64,000 bases of DNA, from NCBI RefSeq assembly GCF_029360725.1, contig NZ_JARKMY010000010.1:886431-950430 (forward strand), written 5' to 3'. The notes under the pieces were generated by a model. That model saw only the letters and a program-made list of their open reading frames with translations, ran no database searches and was not told the DNA's origin. Origin of the DNA: Chryseolinea sp. H1M3-3. GTDB taxonomy: Bacteria; Bacteroidota; Bacteroidia; Cytophagales; Cyclobacteriaceae. The number at the start of each line of letters is the position of its first letter. Position 1 is the first letter of the stretch. Shown piece after piece: positions 20,080 to 29,318 of this stretch. A program made the position numbers and the translations under genes.

Positions 20080-20622
20080 CTAAGCAAGTTCGGGAGGAGG
20101 GGAATCAATCGAAAGGGAACGCTGGTTAATAGAAAATTCTCTTGATTGGAAAAGTATATCAAATTCCAGGATCCAGCTAGCGGTGGGCGTAATGGAACCC
20201 GTTGTCAAAAAATCTTTAAAGAGATGATCCAACAGGTTCAAATTTTGTTTTGTGTTCGCCGGGAGGGCTTGCGTGAGTGAGGTATACTTCTCCATTGAGG
20301 ATTGAAGTCGCGTTTGTTCCTGATCCTTTACGCAAATCATGAACAACGTATCGTTTTCAATCTTTTGTTTTACTAAATGATAGAATTCTCCCTTGTGTTC
20401 CACTTCACCAATCGCCCTTTCGTATTCAGGATTATGAATCGAATAGGGTAGCGTGACGGGCAATGTTAAGATTACGACTTCTTCGGAAGAATACGCATCT
20501 GCGTCCAAGCGATGCAAAAGATCATTTTTCGCTTGAACTTTGAGAGCGACAAAAATCAAATGATATCCTCCCACGTTGAACAGGAATATTACCAAAAAAA
20601 ATATGGCAATAGTTTTTTTCAA
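20080..20622 (-). CDS. Small conserved membrane-anchored protein, unknown function
   Basis: 180 residues from the TTG at 20622 (KKTIAIFFLVIFLFNVGGYHLIF). The frame is open up to another TTG at 20655, but the lysine-rich start at 20622 fits a membrane anchor better; there is no in-frame ATG. One N-terminal helix, then a periplasmic domain with RLDADAYSSEEVVIL, LPYSIHNPEYERAIGEVEH and LFMICVKDQEQ. Small Bacteroidota proteins of this shape (GxYHL helix, RLD...Y..EE pattern) are often found beside outer-membrane receptors, but I cannot assign a function. C-terminal LSIDSPPPELA is proline-rich. Confidence 0.6.
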   Translation of the reverse strand: MKKTIAIFFLVIFLFNVGGYHLIFVALKVQAKNDLLHRLDADAYSSEEVVILTLPVTLPYSIHNPEYERAIGEVEHKGEFYHLVKQKIENDTLFMICVKDQEQTRLQSSMEKYTSLTQALPANTKQNLNLLDHLFKDFLTTGSITPTASWILEFDILFQSREFSINQRSLSIDSPPPELA

Positions 20623-20704
20623 GGGTTGAGGTTTATTGGATACCCTAGGTAGCAAAAATTTCAGAAATACACAAGAATCGATTAATCAACGCTCCTCGGG
20701 TGGG

Positions 20705-21997
20705 CTATCCACCAAAGTCGTCAAACCTAATATTTTCCTTTGGAATACCCATCTCATCCAGCATTTTAAGGACAGCGGCGTTCATGAGTGGAGGTCCGCA
20801 CAGGTAATATTCCACATCCTCAGGACTTGGATGCGTTTTGAGATAATTGTCGAACAGACATTGGTGAATAAAACCTATATATCCATCTGCAGTTCGATCT
20901 TCCAGGCTTTTCTTAACCTTCCAGTTGTCTTCCGGGAGCGGTTCAGACAAGCCAATGTTAAACTGAAAATTAGGGAATTCTTTTTCAATTTTCCTAAAGT
21001 GATCAACATAGAAGAGCTCCTTCTTGGAACGGCCACCGTACCAGTAAGAAACTTTACGATTAGTCTTTTCAGTATGGAATAAGTGGAAGATTTGAGCCCG
21101 CAATGGCGCCATCCCCGCTCCACCACCGATGTAGATCATTTCGCGCTGGGTCGGATTAATGTGGAACTCGCCGTATGGACCTGAAATGGTTACTTTATCA
21201 CCCGGTTTACGACCAAAAATGTATGAAGAACAGATGCCAGGATTAACATCCATCCATTTATTGTTCGCACGGTCCCACGGCGGCGTAGCTACCCGGATAT
21301 TAAGCATTACAATGTTTCCTTCTGCAGGATGATTGGCCATGGAATAGGCCCTGAAAATAGGCTCATCGTTCTTCATTTTCAAATCCCAAAGCTTGAACTT
21401 GTCCCAGTCAGATTTGAAAACATCAGGTTTATGACCAAGTTCAGGATGAGGAGTTATGTCGATGGTTTTGTAATCCACGGTAGTAACAGGGACATCGATT
21501 TGAATATATCCACCTGCTTCAAATTTCAGCGTCTCGCCAGGAGGCAGCTTAACAACAAATTCTTTAATGAAGGTCGAAACATTATAGTTAGAAACTACCT
21601 CACATTCCCATTTCTTGATCCCGAAAATTTCCTCAGGGATACGAATTACCAAATCCTGCTTTACCTTCACCTGACAGCCCAGGCGCACATGTTCTTTTTT
21701 TTCTTGTCTCGTCAAGTGTCCTAATTCAGTAGGAAGCACATCGCCACCGCCAGATTCTACAACGCATTTGCACATGGCGCAAGTACCTCCTCCACCACAG
21801 GCAGAAGGCAGGAATATTTTTTCGTTGGCTAAAGTCGATAGCAAAGAACTACCTGCGGAAACGGTCAAAGTCTTCTCGCCATTGATCACAATCTTCACCG
21901 GACCTGACTGAACCAATTTCTTCTGCGCAAAAAGCAACATGAACACCAATAACAAAATGATTATGGTAAATGCTGCAATGGAGGATATAATGACCAT
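20705..21997 (-). CDS. nqrF: Na+-translocating NADH:quinone reductase subunit F
   Basis: 430 residues from the ATG at 21997, which places the N-terminal membrane helix ([20 protein letters not shown]) at the start as in the family. Then a 2Fe-2S ferredoxin domain with cysteines in [12 protein letters not shown] and LGCQ, an FAD domain (RAYSMANHP) and an NAD(H) domain ([22 protein letters not shown] near the C-terminus). NqrF accepts electrons from NADH and passes them into the Nqr sodium pump. Unusually, the partner genes nqrA-E are not beside it: upstream is hom, downstream are small membrane proteins. It may be an orphan component of a split nqr set, or a related NADH oxidoreductase. Confidence 0.88.
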   Translation of the reverse strand: MVIISSIAAFTIIILLLVFMLLFAQKKLVQSGPVKIVINGEKTLTVSAGSSLLSTLANEKIFLPSACGGGGTCAMCKCVVESGGGDVLPTELGHLTRQEKKEHVRLGCQVKVKQDLVIRIPEEIFGIKKWECEVVSNYNVSTFIKEFVVKLPPGETLKFEAGGYIQIDVPVTTVDYKTIDITPHPELGHKPDVFKSDWDKFKLWDLKMKNDEPIFRAYSMANHPAEGNIVMLNIRVATPPWDRANNKWMDVNPGICSSYIFGRKPGDKVTISGPYGEFHINPTQREMIYIGGGAGMAPLRAQIFHLFHTEKTNRKVSYWYGGRSKKELFYVDHFRKIEKEFPNFQFNIGLSEPLPEDNWKVKKSLEDRTADGYIGFIHQCLFDNYLKTHPSPEDVEYYLCGPPLMNAAVLKMLDEMGIPKENIRFDDFGG

Positions 21998-22123
21998 CTC
22001 AATTTGGATTTTAACTGCTACAAATATATTGAGCACCCGTTACAAACGGCAGAAAATATCCAGATTTTTAAAGCCCTTCATCAACCAAGCATGTGCTTTT
22101 TGAGGCATTTTTTATAAAAAAAA

Positions 22124-23395
22124 TTATGCGAATGCGAACGATTCCTCGGAGGTAGATTTTTTCTCTGGCGTAAAGACAGCTCCCGGAGCCAAAATGATCC
22201 CGACACCATCAAGCAAAGACCACTCGTGGAGCTTCGAAAGGCTCACTTTACCGACCATATACTGTTTTCCGTGCGATGCGTACCCGGATTCAAAGTGTGC
22301 AAAATCACTGATGGAGATATTAATACCTTTATCAAAACTTACGAATGCCTCCACCAACAAATGATTTGAAAATTGAAGATCGTTTAATTGATGTAATTTT
22401 TTGTACTCGTATTGATATTGATAGGTGAGGGCAGAAATATCGGAGAGCACTGCTGATCCGGTCGGATAGCTACCAGCACCCTTACCAACAAAAAGTTGTT
22501 TCTCTGCAAATGCACTTTCGAGTTGTACAGCATTGTATTCGTTGCGAACGGCGTAAAGCGGATGCGTAGATTCTATGAACTGTGGACAGACAAAACCATA
22601 AACCCGGTTCTTAATTTTGAAGGCTCTCGCTACAAGCTTGATCGCATAATGATTGTCGTAAGCAAATTTTAAATCAAGCTCCGATATTTTATCAATACCG
22701 ATGTTGATAACATCTTCCGGTTTTACGAATACTCCGAAGGTATGGGCAATTGCAATCACTAATTTGAATTTGGGGTCAAAGCCTTTAACATCCAGACTCG
22801 GATCTGATTCTGCAAACCCTAATTCCTGCGCTTGTTGTAAAGCATCCGAATAATTCTTTTTCTCTTCGAAAACTTTCGTCAGAATGTAGTTTGTGGACCC
22901 GTTAAAAATACCTTCAATACCGGTTAACAAGTCGTTGTCGTAATATTCTTCGAGATTTCTAATGATCGGAATACTTCCGCAAACTGACCCTTCGTATAAA
23001 ACTGGCTTTCCATACTGACGCTGGAGATGATAGATTTCTTCGAGATGTTCTGCCAGCATTTTTTTATTTGCCGTGACGACGGCTTTACCTTTTTGCAAGG
23101 CTTCCTTCACGATTTCGAAAGCTGCATTTGAATCATCAATCAATTCAACAACAACATCAATTTCAGGGTCATTTAATATTTCTTCTTTATCGAATGTGAA
23201 TAATTTTTCAGGGAGCAAGCGAGATTTGTTTTTATCTTTTACGCAAATCTTTTTAATGTCTGCTTTGATTCCTGGTGTTTCATTTAACACATGATAAAGT
23301 CCCTGGCCTACACATCCAAATCCAAATACACCTAGGGTGAGATGGCGATGATTAGTTGTATTAGATTGATGCGGTACCTTATTTTCCAAACTCAT
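22124..23395 (-). CDS. hom: Homoserine dehydrogenase
   Basis: 423 residues from the ATG at 23395 (MSLENKVPHQ); the longer frame would begin inside metX. Reduces aspartate semialdehyde to homoserine. NAD(P)-binding glycine motif GVFGFGCVGQG, then the catalytic domain with GIFNGSTNYILTKV, DPSLDVKGFDPKFKLVIA and the active-site lysine region. No C-terminal ACT domain, so feedback control through that domain is absent. Starts 16 bp after metX, in the order metY-metX-hom, which supplies homoserine for O-acetylation and sulfhydrylation to homocysteine. Confidence 0.92.
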   Translation of the reverse strand: MSLENKVPHQSNTTNHRHLTLGVFGFGCVGQGLYHVLNETPGIKADIKKICVKDKNKSRLLPEKLFTFDKEEILNDPEIDVVVELIDDSNAAFEIVKEALQKGKAVVTANKKMLAEHLEEIYHLQRQYGKPVLYEGSVCGSIPIIRNLEEYYDNDLLTGIEGIFNGSTNYILTKVFEEKKNYSDALQQAQELGFAESDPSLDVKGFDPKFKLVIAIAHTFGVFVKPEDVINIGIDKISELDLKFAYDNHYAIKLVARAFKIKNRVYGFVCPQFIESTHPLYAVRNEYNAVQLESAFAEKQLFVGKGAGSYPTGSAVLSDISALTYQYQYEYKKLHQLNDLQFSNHLLVEAFVSFDKGINISISDFAHFESGYASHGKQYMVGKVSLSKLHEWSLLDGVGIILAPGAVFTPEKKSTSEESFAFA

Positions 23396-23411
23396 GATAT
23401 ACAATTTTAGT

Positions 23412-24461
23412 TTATGCGCTTGCTCTCGCTGAAATGTGATCTTGCGCAAAGAAATTTTTAATATGACTACTCAATTGTTCAAACTCAACCAAAAATCCGT
23501 CGTGACCGTAAAGTGAAGACATCACTTCAAGCCTTGCATCAGGAATATGTTCTGCTAGAAACTTCTGTTCCTGAAGAGGGAATAAGATATCGCTGTCAAT
23601 CCCCACGACCAATGTTCTGGCTTTAATCTTTTTTAAAGCATCTGCAACGCTTGGCCTATTCCGACCTACGTTGTGTGTATCCATCATGATGGACAGGCCC
23701 CAATAAGTAAATGCATTAAAACGATTTGCAAGCTTCTGACCTTGATAACGCTGATAGGTAGCAGCTCGAAAGTCCCGAAGCGTTTCATTGCTTTTCTCCG
23801 CTTGGGTGTGCTGATACGTTTCATAGTACCGGTATGAAATCATTCCGATGGCACGGGCAGCTTTCAATCCTTCTAACCCTGCACGCGGATGATTCTCTTT
23901 CCATGTTGGATCAGTTTCAATGGCCATGCGCTGCGCCTCGTTAAAAGCAATTCCCCACGGTGAATGATTGGCGTTGGTAGCAATTGGAATGATATGTTGA
24001 AACACATCGGGTTGTTGAATGGCCCACTCCAAAACCTGCTGGCCACCCAACGAGCCACCAATAAGGGTGTGAATATTCTCCAGTCGAAGTTCTTTTCGCA
24101 GCAGGTCAAATGCATGCACCACGTCACGGTTGGTAACCGGTGGAAAGTTATGATAATATGGTTTGCTTGTCTTTGGATCTATTGAAAGCGGACCTGTGGA
24201 TCCATAGCATCCACCCAACACGTTAGCACAGACGATGAAGTAATGACGCGGATCAAAAAATCTTCCTTCATCAAAAAGCCCACTCCACCAGTCAGTGAAA
24301 TCAGAACTTCCGGTCAACGCGTGACAGATCCAGACAACATTACTGCGGTCAGCATTAAGCTTACCAAGCGTGGTGTATTTAAGTTGAAATCCAGACAAGG
24401 TTGACCCCGACTCCAGCGAAAAATCCTGCTTGTAGTGAAATGTATGATCGTATTTCTCCAT
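23412..24461 (-). CDS. metX: Homoserine O-acetyltransferase
   Basis: 349 residues, alpha/beta-hydrolase fold. Nucleophile Ser137 in GGSLGGQQVLEWA; acid in GIDSDILFP; histidine in YGHDGFLVE near the C-terminus; oxyanion region NVVWICHALTGSSD. Transfers acetyl from acetyl-CoA to homoserine. It lies between metY and hom on the same strand. A long 15 bp stem-loop separates it from metY (24526-24562), so expression of metX-hom relative to metY could be reduced there. Confidence 0.94.
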   Translation of the reverse strand: MEKYDHTFHYKQDFSLESGSTLSGFQLKYTTLGKLNADRSNVVWICHALTGSSDFTDWWSGLFDEGRFFDPRHYFIVCANVLGGCYGSTGPLSIDPKTSKPYYHNFPPVTNRDVVHAFDLLRKELRLENIHTLIGGSLGGQQVLEWAIQQPDVFQHIIPIATNANHSPWGIAFNEAQRMAIETDPTWKENHPRAGLEGLKAARAIGMISYRYYETYQHTQAEKSNETLRDFRAATYQRYQGQKLANRFNAFTYWGLSIMMDTHNVGRNRPSVADALKKIKARTLVVGIDSDILFPLQEQKFLAEHIPDARLEVMSSLYGHDGFLVEFEQLSSHIKNFFAQDHISARASA

Positions 24462-24525
24462 ATTATTTTCCCTGCGCTACTACTAAAAAAGAAAAGCGCA
24501 AGACCGTTTTAATTCAATTTTATAA

Positions 24526-24562
24526 ATCTCTAACGCTCTCTTTTTTTGAGAGCGTTAGAGAT
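24526..24562. terminator. Perfect 15 bp stem-loop between metY and metX
   Basis: Arms ATCTCTAACGCTCTC (24526-24540) and GAGAGCGTTAGAGAT (24548-24562) are perfectly complementary with a seven-T loop. On the minus strand it is followed by an AT-rich tail (TTATAAAATT) but not a clean U run. It may be a partial terminator or an mRNA-stability element that sets the metY to metX-hom ratio. Confidence 0.6.
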
Positions 24563-24568
24563 AAGATT

Positions 24569-25912
<1,344 letters not shown>

Positions 25913-25930
25913 TTAGATGTATTGTGTAAT

Positions 25931-25985
25931 CAAAATTATATAGCCGTAACCAGCTTGCCTGTCACTGGGCAGGGTCATAGGCTAT
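25931..25985 (-). terminator. Terminator-like attenuator structure ahead of metY
   Basis: On the minus strand, outer arms ATAGCC (25985-25980) and GGCTAT (25945-25940) enclose an inner stem CCTGCC (25973-25968) with GGCAAG (25959-25954), loop eight bases, then ATAATTTTG. This is a plausible transcription terminator 40 nt before the metY start. Inference: readthrough could be controlled by the upstream leader. The U run is short, so translation-level control is also possible. Confidence 0.5.
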
Positions 25986-26022
25986 TTGTTGCTGAAAGGA
26001 GCTACTCACTGATCAGCAACAA
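25986..26022 (-). promoter_or_regulatory. Hairpin overlapping the cysteine codons of the metY leader
   Basis: Ten-base perfect inverted repeat: TTGTTGCTGA (minus 26022-26013, containing the last Cys codons and the stop of the leader ORF) pairs with TCAGCAACAA (25995-25986), spacer 17 bases. The first copy of the TTGTTG repeat in the Cys-codon run could pair with the same 3' arm. A ribosome stalled on the cysteine codons would block or shift this pairing, as expected in ribosome-mediated attenuation. Confidence 0.6.
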
Positions 26023-26153
26023 CGGCAACAACAACACATGCACGCATTGGAAATGCTAGACATGTCATCAATAAAATTAAGGAAGCTTTTGAAGTAAGCA
26101 CGCAAACGTACGTTGCTTGTTCCTGTGATGAGGCTGATGATGATTTTTTTCAT
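26013..26153 (-). CDS. 46-residue cysteine-rich leader peptide upstream of metY
   Basis: ATG at 26153 to TGA at 26013. The peptide begins MKKIIISLITG and ends ACMCCCCRCC: seven cysteines in the last nine residues, all near the stop. It lies between a SAM-I riboswitch and a hairpin plus terminator-like structure ahead of metY. Poly-cysteine leader ORFs that act as cysteine-sensing attenuators are established in mycobacteria. By analogy, slow decoding of the Cys codons when cysteine is scarce would change leader folding and raise metY expression. The non-cysteine part is basic and unremarkable. Too short to be recognised by homology; the call rests on the codon run and context. Confidence 0.7.
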   Translation of the reverse strand: MKKIIISLITGTSNVRLRAYFKSFLNFIDDMSSISNACMCCCCRCC

Positions 26154-26164
26154 TTTTTAACCGG

Positions 26165-26268
26165 TTTATAGTTCCCCCACCATCGGTGGGAAGTCAGGAT
26201 TTAGCACCTTTCATATTTAGGAGGTTGCTAGCGTTTCATTGAGCCTGTCTCTCCGCGCTTCTTTATAA
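26165..26268 (-). ncRNA. SAM-I (S-box) riboswitch controlling metY-metX-hom
   Basis: Minus strand. Conserved core elements occur in order: GGAGAGA, CAGGCTCAATGAAACG, CTAGCAACCT, AAGGTGCTAAATCCTGA, then a P4 hairpin (CCCACC/GGTGGG). A closing P1 stem is possible between TTTATA near 26267 and TATAAA at 26170-26165. This matches the S-box consensus. Binding S-adenosylmethionine should lower expression. Its 3' end lies 12 bases before the start codon of the cysteine-rich leader ORF, so SAM binding may act on leader translation as well as on transcription. Confidence 0.9.
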
Positions 26269-26307
26269 ATCGATTAAGCGGAAGTGCTTATTCGACTTTT
26301 GTGAATA

Positions 26308-26338
26308 CAAACGTAGGGCTTGAAAGGAATGTTTGCAA
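26308..26338 (-). promoter_or_regulatory. Bacteroidota promoter of the metY operon
   Basis: On the minus strand, -33 element TTG (26338-26336), spacer 20 bases, then -7 element TACGTTTG (26315-26308), a perfect TAnnTTTG. A start near 26301 would give a leader of about 410 nt before metY, holding the riboswitch, the leader ORF and the hairpins. Confidence 0.65.
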
Positions 26339-26419
26339 GCCGATGTAAATCTTTTTTTGTGGGATTACTCACAGGTGTTAGGGAGACTTGAAATTTCACC
26401 ATTGAGCACACAACCACTT

Positions 26420-26869
26420 TTAGCTTTTTTTAATGAGTGAAATTTGTCCTGTATGGTATACATCATGGTGAATTATGCCGTGCAGCAAAGTATAAAACGT
26501 GTATTCACCGGATCCTTGTGGCACAACCTCAAATAGTCTGGACGCGGGAAAGGATGTCAGCAAACGAAGAAGTTGTTCCTGGCTTTTATACAATTCCATC
26601 ACAACTTTTGGCCAATTCATTGCTGCCGGAAAATTCAATTCATCGGTAATGGTAAATTGATTATCACCTTCCAACCGTTTAATAACAAATAATCGCCACG
26701 ATGTCATATGAGCGACCAACTCGATGATGCTATGCGTGTGCCCAAGCCGTTTTGATGCCCACTCCGGTTGAATATCACTCAACACTTCTTTCACCGATGG
26801 TCCATACCATGGATTCTTTTCAAAGGTGCTATTCAAAAGCGAAACAATGTGTTCGATCTCGCCGGCCAT
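26420..26869 (-). CDS. DinB-family protein
   Basis: 149 residues, four-helix DinB/YfiT fold. Likely metal histidines at HSIIELVAHMTSW and at HGIIHHDVYHTGQI, the usual three-His arrangement. Family members include thiol-dependent S-transferases (bacillithiol-type), but many have unknown roles. It lies downstream of fabG by 40 bp on the same strand; the metY promoter starts just past its end. No specific function can be assigned. Confidence 0.8.
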   Translation of the reverse strand: MAGEIEHIVSLLNSTFEKNPWYGPSVKEVLSDIQPEWASKRLGHTHSIIELVAHMTSWRLFVIKRLEGDNQFTITDELNFPAAMNWPKVVMELYKSQEQLLRLLTSFPASRLFEVVPQGSGEYTFYTLLHGIIHHDVYHTGQISLIKKS

Positions 26870-26909
26870 GTTTTCTTTGAATGTTCTTCGCGAAAATTTT
26901 TTAGTTCAT

Positions 26910-27656
26910 CTATGTTAACATTCCGCCATCTACCTGAATAACCTGTCCTGAAATATATGATGCCATATCAGATCCGAGGAAGACACAAGCATCCGCGACA
27001 TCCTGTGGTTTTCCACCACGTTTCAAGGGAATTGCGTCTCTCCAGGATTGAACTGTTTTTTCATCCAATTTATCCGTCATCTCAGTTTCAATGAACCCGG
27101 GTGCAATTGCATTTGAGCGTATACCTCTTGAGCCCAACTCCAGGGCCACTGATTTAGTGAATCCGATGATGCCGGCTTTGGACGCTGCATAATTTGCTTG
27201 TCCTGCATTACCCTTCAACCCCACGACTGAAGTCATGTTGATGATAGCGCCGCCTTTTTGTTTCATCATTTGCTTAGTAACAGCTTTCACCGTATTAAAA
27301 CAGGACTTTAAATTTACATTAATTACTTTATCCCACATCTGTTCCGTCATGCGAAGCAACAAGGTATCCTGTGTTATTCCAGCATTGTTTACAAGAATAT
27401 CCAATGATCCAAAATCTGCGATGACTGCATTAACCAAACTTTCTGCCTGCAAAAAATCGGATGCATCAGATCTGTAGCCCTTCGCTTTTACGCCTTTTGA
27501 TTTCAACTCCTGTTCCAATGCCTCACCTTGTTCCACACTTGATAAGTAGGTAAAGGCGACGTTTGCACCTTCTTCTGCATAACGATAGGCAATGGCTTTA
27601 CCTATTCCTTTCGATGCACCGGTGATCAATGCGGTTTTTCCTTGTAATAAATTCAT
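26910..27656 (-). CDS. fabG: 3-oxoacyl-ACP reductase
   Basis: 248 residues from the ATG at 27656 (MNLLQGKTALITGASKGIG), the normal FabG start; the longer frame adds a basic tail without support. Classical short-chain reductase: cofactor motif TGASKGIG, NNAG, catalytic Ser in NMTSVVG, Tyr/Lys in YAASKAG, and C-terminal GQVIQVDGGM. Reduces 3-oxoacyl-ACP in fatty-acid elongation. It stands apart from other fab genes here, so a paralogue role is possible, but the sequence is a standard FabG. Confidence 0.9.
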   Translation of the reverse strand: MNLLQGKTALITGASKGIGKAIAYRYAEEGANVAFTYLSSVEQGEALEQELKSKGVKAKGYRSDASDFLQAESLVNAVIADFGSLDILVNNAGITQDTLLLRMTEQMWDKVINVNLKSCFNTVKAVTKQMMKQKGGAIINMTSVVGLKGNAGQANYAASKAGIIGFTKSVALELGSRGIRSNAIAPGFIETEMTDKLDEKTVQSWRDAIPLKRGGKPQDVADACVFLGSDMASYISGQVIQVDGGMLT

Positions 27657-27818
27657 ACTAAAATTAACCAGTCCACGGTCGACTGACAACGCTTTAAGTT
27701 CTTCCGTTACTTTTCAAAAGTAGCCGAATTCTATCAAAATACATCGAATGAATAACAATTCCTGCTTATTGAAGGTGCATCGGAACTCTCAATCTGTCGC
27801 ATTTAAATGCTAAACTTT

Positions 27819-27847
27819 TTGAAAGAGCCGTCAGGAGTTTATCTTTG
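27819..27847 (+). promoter_or_regulatory. Promoter of the first dihydrolipoyl dehydrogenase gene
   Basis: -33 TTG (27819-27821, inside a TTTTTG run), spacer 18 bases, -7 TATCTTTG (27840-27847). It leaves a leader of about 20 nt before ATG 27872 and overlaps the longer ORF start at 27845, so that longer start is rejected. Confidence 0.6.
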
Positions 27848-27871
27848 GCAGCGAATTTTAAATCTAATACA

Positions 27872-29263
27872 ATGTCAAAATATGATCTTATCGTGATCGG
27901 AAGTGGCCCAGGCGGTTATGTCGCTGCTATCCGGGCCTCTCAGCTTGGAATGAAAGTAGGCGTCGTTGAGAAAGCCGAGTTAGGAGGTATCTGCCTAAAC
28001 TGGGGCTGCATACCTACTAAGGCATTATTGAAAAGTGCCAACGTATTTGAATATATCAAGCACGCGAAAGATTATGGTATCGAAGTAAAAGATGCTAAAG
28101 CTGATATAGGCGGAATGGTTAAACGCAGCCGTGATGTAGCTAACAGCATGAGTAAAGGTGTTCAATTCCTTTTCAAAAAAAATAAAATTGATCAAATAGT
28201 CGGTTTCGGAAAGCTTAAAAAAGGATCCAAGGTTGAGGTCACTGATGCATCAGGAAAAAAGACTGACTACGAAGCCAAACACATAATTGTCGCAACAGGT
28301 GGACGTTCGCGCGAGCTTCCAAATCTAAAAATCGATGGCAAGAAAATAATCGGTTACCGTGAAGCTATGGTGCTTGAAGAACAACCCAAAAAATTGTTGG
28401 TGGTCGGCTCGGGTGCTATCGGCGTGGAGTTCGCTTATTTCTACAACTCTATCGGCACAGAAGTTACGATAGTAGAATTTTTACCAAGAATCGTTCCTGT
28501 GGAAGACGAAGAAGTCTCCAAAACATTAGACCGTTCTTTCAAAAAAGCGGGAATGAAAATTTATACCAATTCAGAAGTTACCAAGGTGGATACTTCGGGG
28601 AAGAGCTGCATTGCCACTGTTAAAACCCCTGAAGGCGAAATTAAAATTGAGACCGATGTGGTGCTATCCGCAGTAGGTATTGCCACAAACCTGGAAGGTA
28701 TTGGCCTTGAAGAGACCGGTGTGAAGACAGATAAAGGCAAAGTAATTGTAGACGATTTTTATAAGACAAATATTTCCGGCGTATATGCAATAGGTGATAT
28801 TGTGAAAGGGCCGGCTTTAGCCCACGTAGCCTCTGCGGAAGGAATTATTTGTGTCGAAAAAATCGCCGGCCATAACCCCCAGCCATTAAATTATAACAAT
28901 ATACCAGGTTGCACCTACTGCTCCCCTGAAATTGCTTCTGTCGGATTTACAGAAGAAGCCGCTAAAAAAGCTGGCTATGAGATTAAAGTAGGGAAATTTC
29001 CTTTCACAGCGTCAGGAAAAGCAAAGGCCGGGGGCAATGCAGACGGTTTTGTGAAAGTGATTTTTGATGCGAAATATGGTGAATGGTTAGGCGCTCACTT
29101 CATTGGCGCGAATGTCACTGAGATGATTGCTGAAGTTGTAGTCGCTCGTAACTTGGAAACCACAGGGCATGAAATCATTAAGTCAGTGCATCCTCACCCT
29201 ACAATGAGTGAAGCTATTATGGAAGCAGCCGCTGCCGCTTACGGCGAGGTAATCCATATCTAA
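27872..29263 (+). CDS. lpdA: Dihydrolipoyl dehydrogenase, paralogue 1
   Basis: 463 residues. FAD site IVIGSGPGGYVAA; redox cysteines Cys41 and Cys46 in GGICLNWGCIPTK (the CLNWGC variant); NAD site VVGSGAIGVEFAY; C-terminal active-site base in HPHPTMSEAIMEAA. It reoxidises the dihydrolipoyl arm of 2-oxoacid dehydrogenases. Convergent with a second, clearly different paralogue that sits with sucAB, so this copy probably serves pyruvate or branched-chain dehydrogenase, or glycine cleavage; the CLNWGC type suggests the pyruvate complex. Ends in a strong terminator. Confidence 0.92.
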   Translation: MSKYDLIVIGSGPGGYVAAIRASQLGMKVGVVEKAELGGICLNWGCIPTKALLKSANVFEYIKHAKDYGIEVKDAKADIGGMVKRSRDVANSMSKGVQFLFKKNKIDQIVGFGKLKKGSKVEVTDASGKKTDYEAKHIIVATGGRSRELPNLKIDGKKIIGYREAMVLEEQPKKLLVVGSGAIGVEFAYFYNSIGTEVTIVEFLPRIVPVEDEEVSKTLDRSFKKAGMKIYTNSEVTKVDTSGKSCIATVKTPEGEIKIETDVVLSAVGIATNLEGIGLEETGVKTDKGKVIVDDFYKTNISGVYAIGDIVKGPALAHVASAEGIICVEKIAGHNPQPLNYNNIPGCTYCSPEIASVGFTEEAAKKAGYEIKVGKFPFTASGKAKAGGNADGFVKVIFDAKYGEWLGAHFIGANVTEMIAEVVVARNLETTGHEIIKSVHPHPTMSEAIMEAAAAAYGEVIHI

Positions 29264-29290
29264 GAAAAAACCATCTTGATTGAAACATAT

Positions 29291-29318
29291 GGACGGATGA
29301 CGGATCCGTCCTTTTTTT
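29291..29318 (+). terminator. Terminator after lpdA paralogue 1
   Basis: GGACGGAT (29291-29298) pairs with ATCCGTCC (29304-29311), loop five, followed by seven T (29312-29318). A textbook intrinsic terminator, just touching the stop of the convergent gene. Confidence 0.85.
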
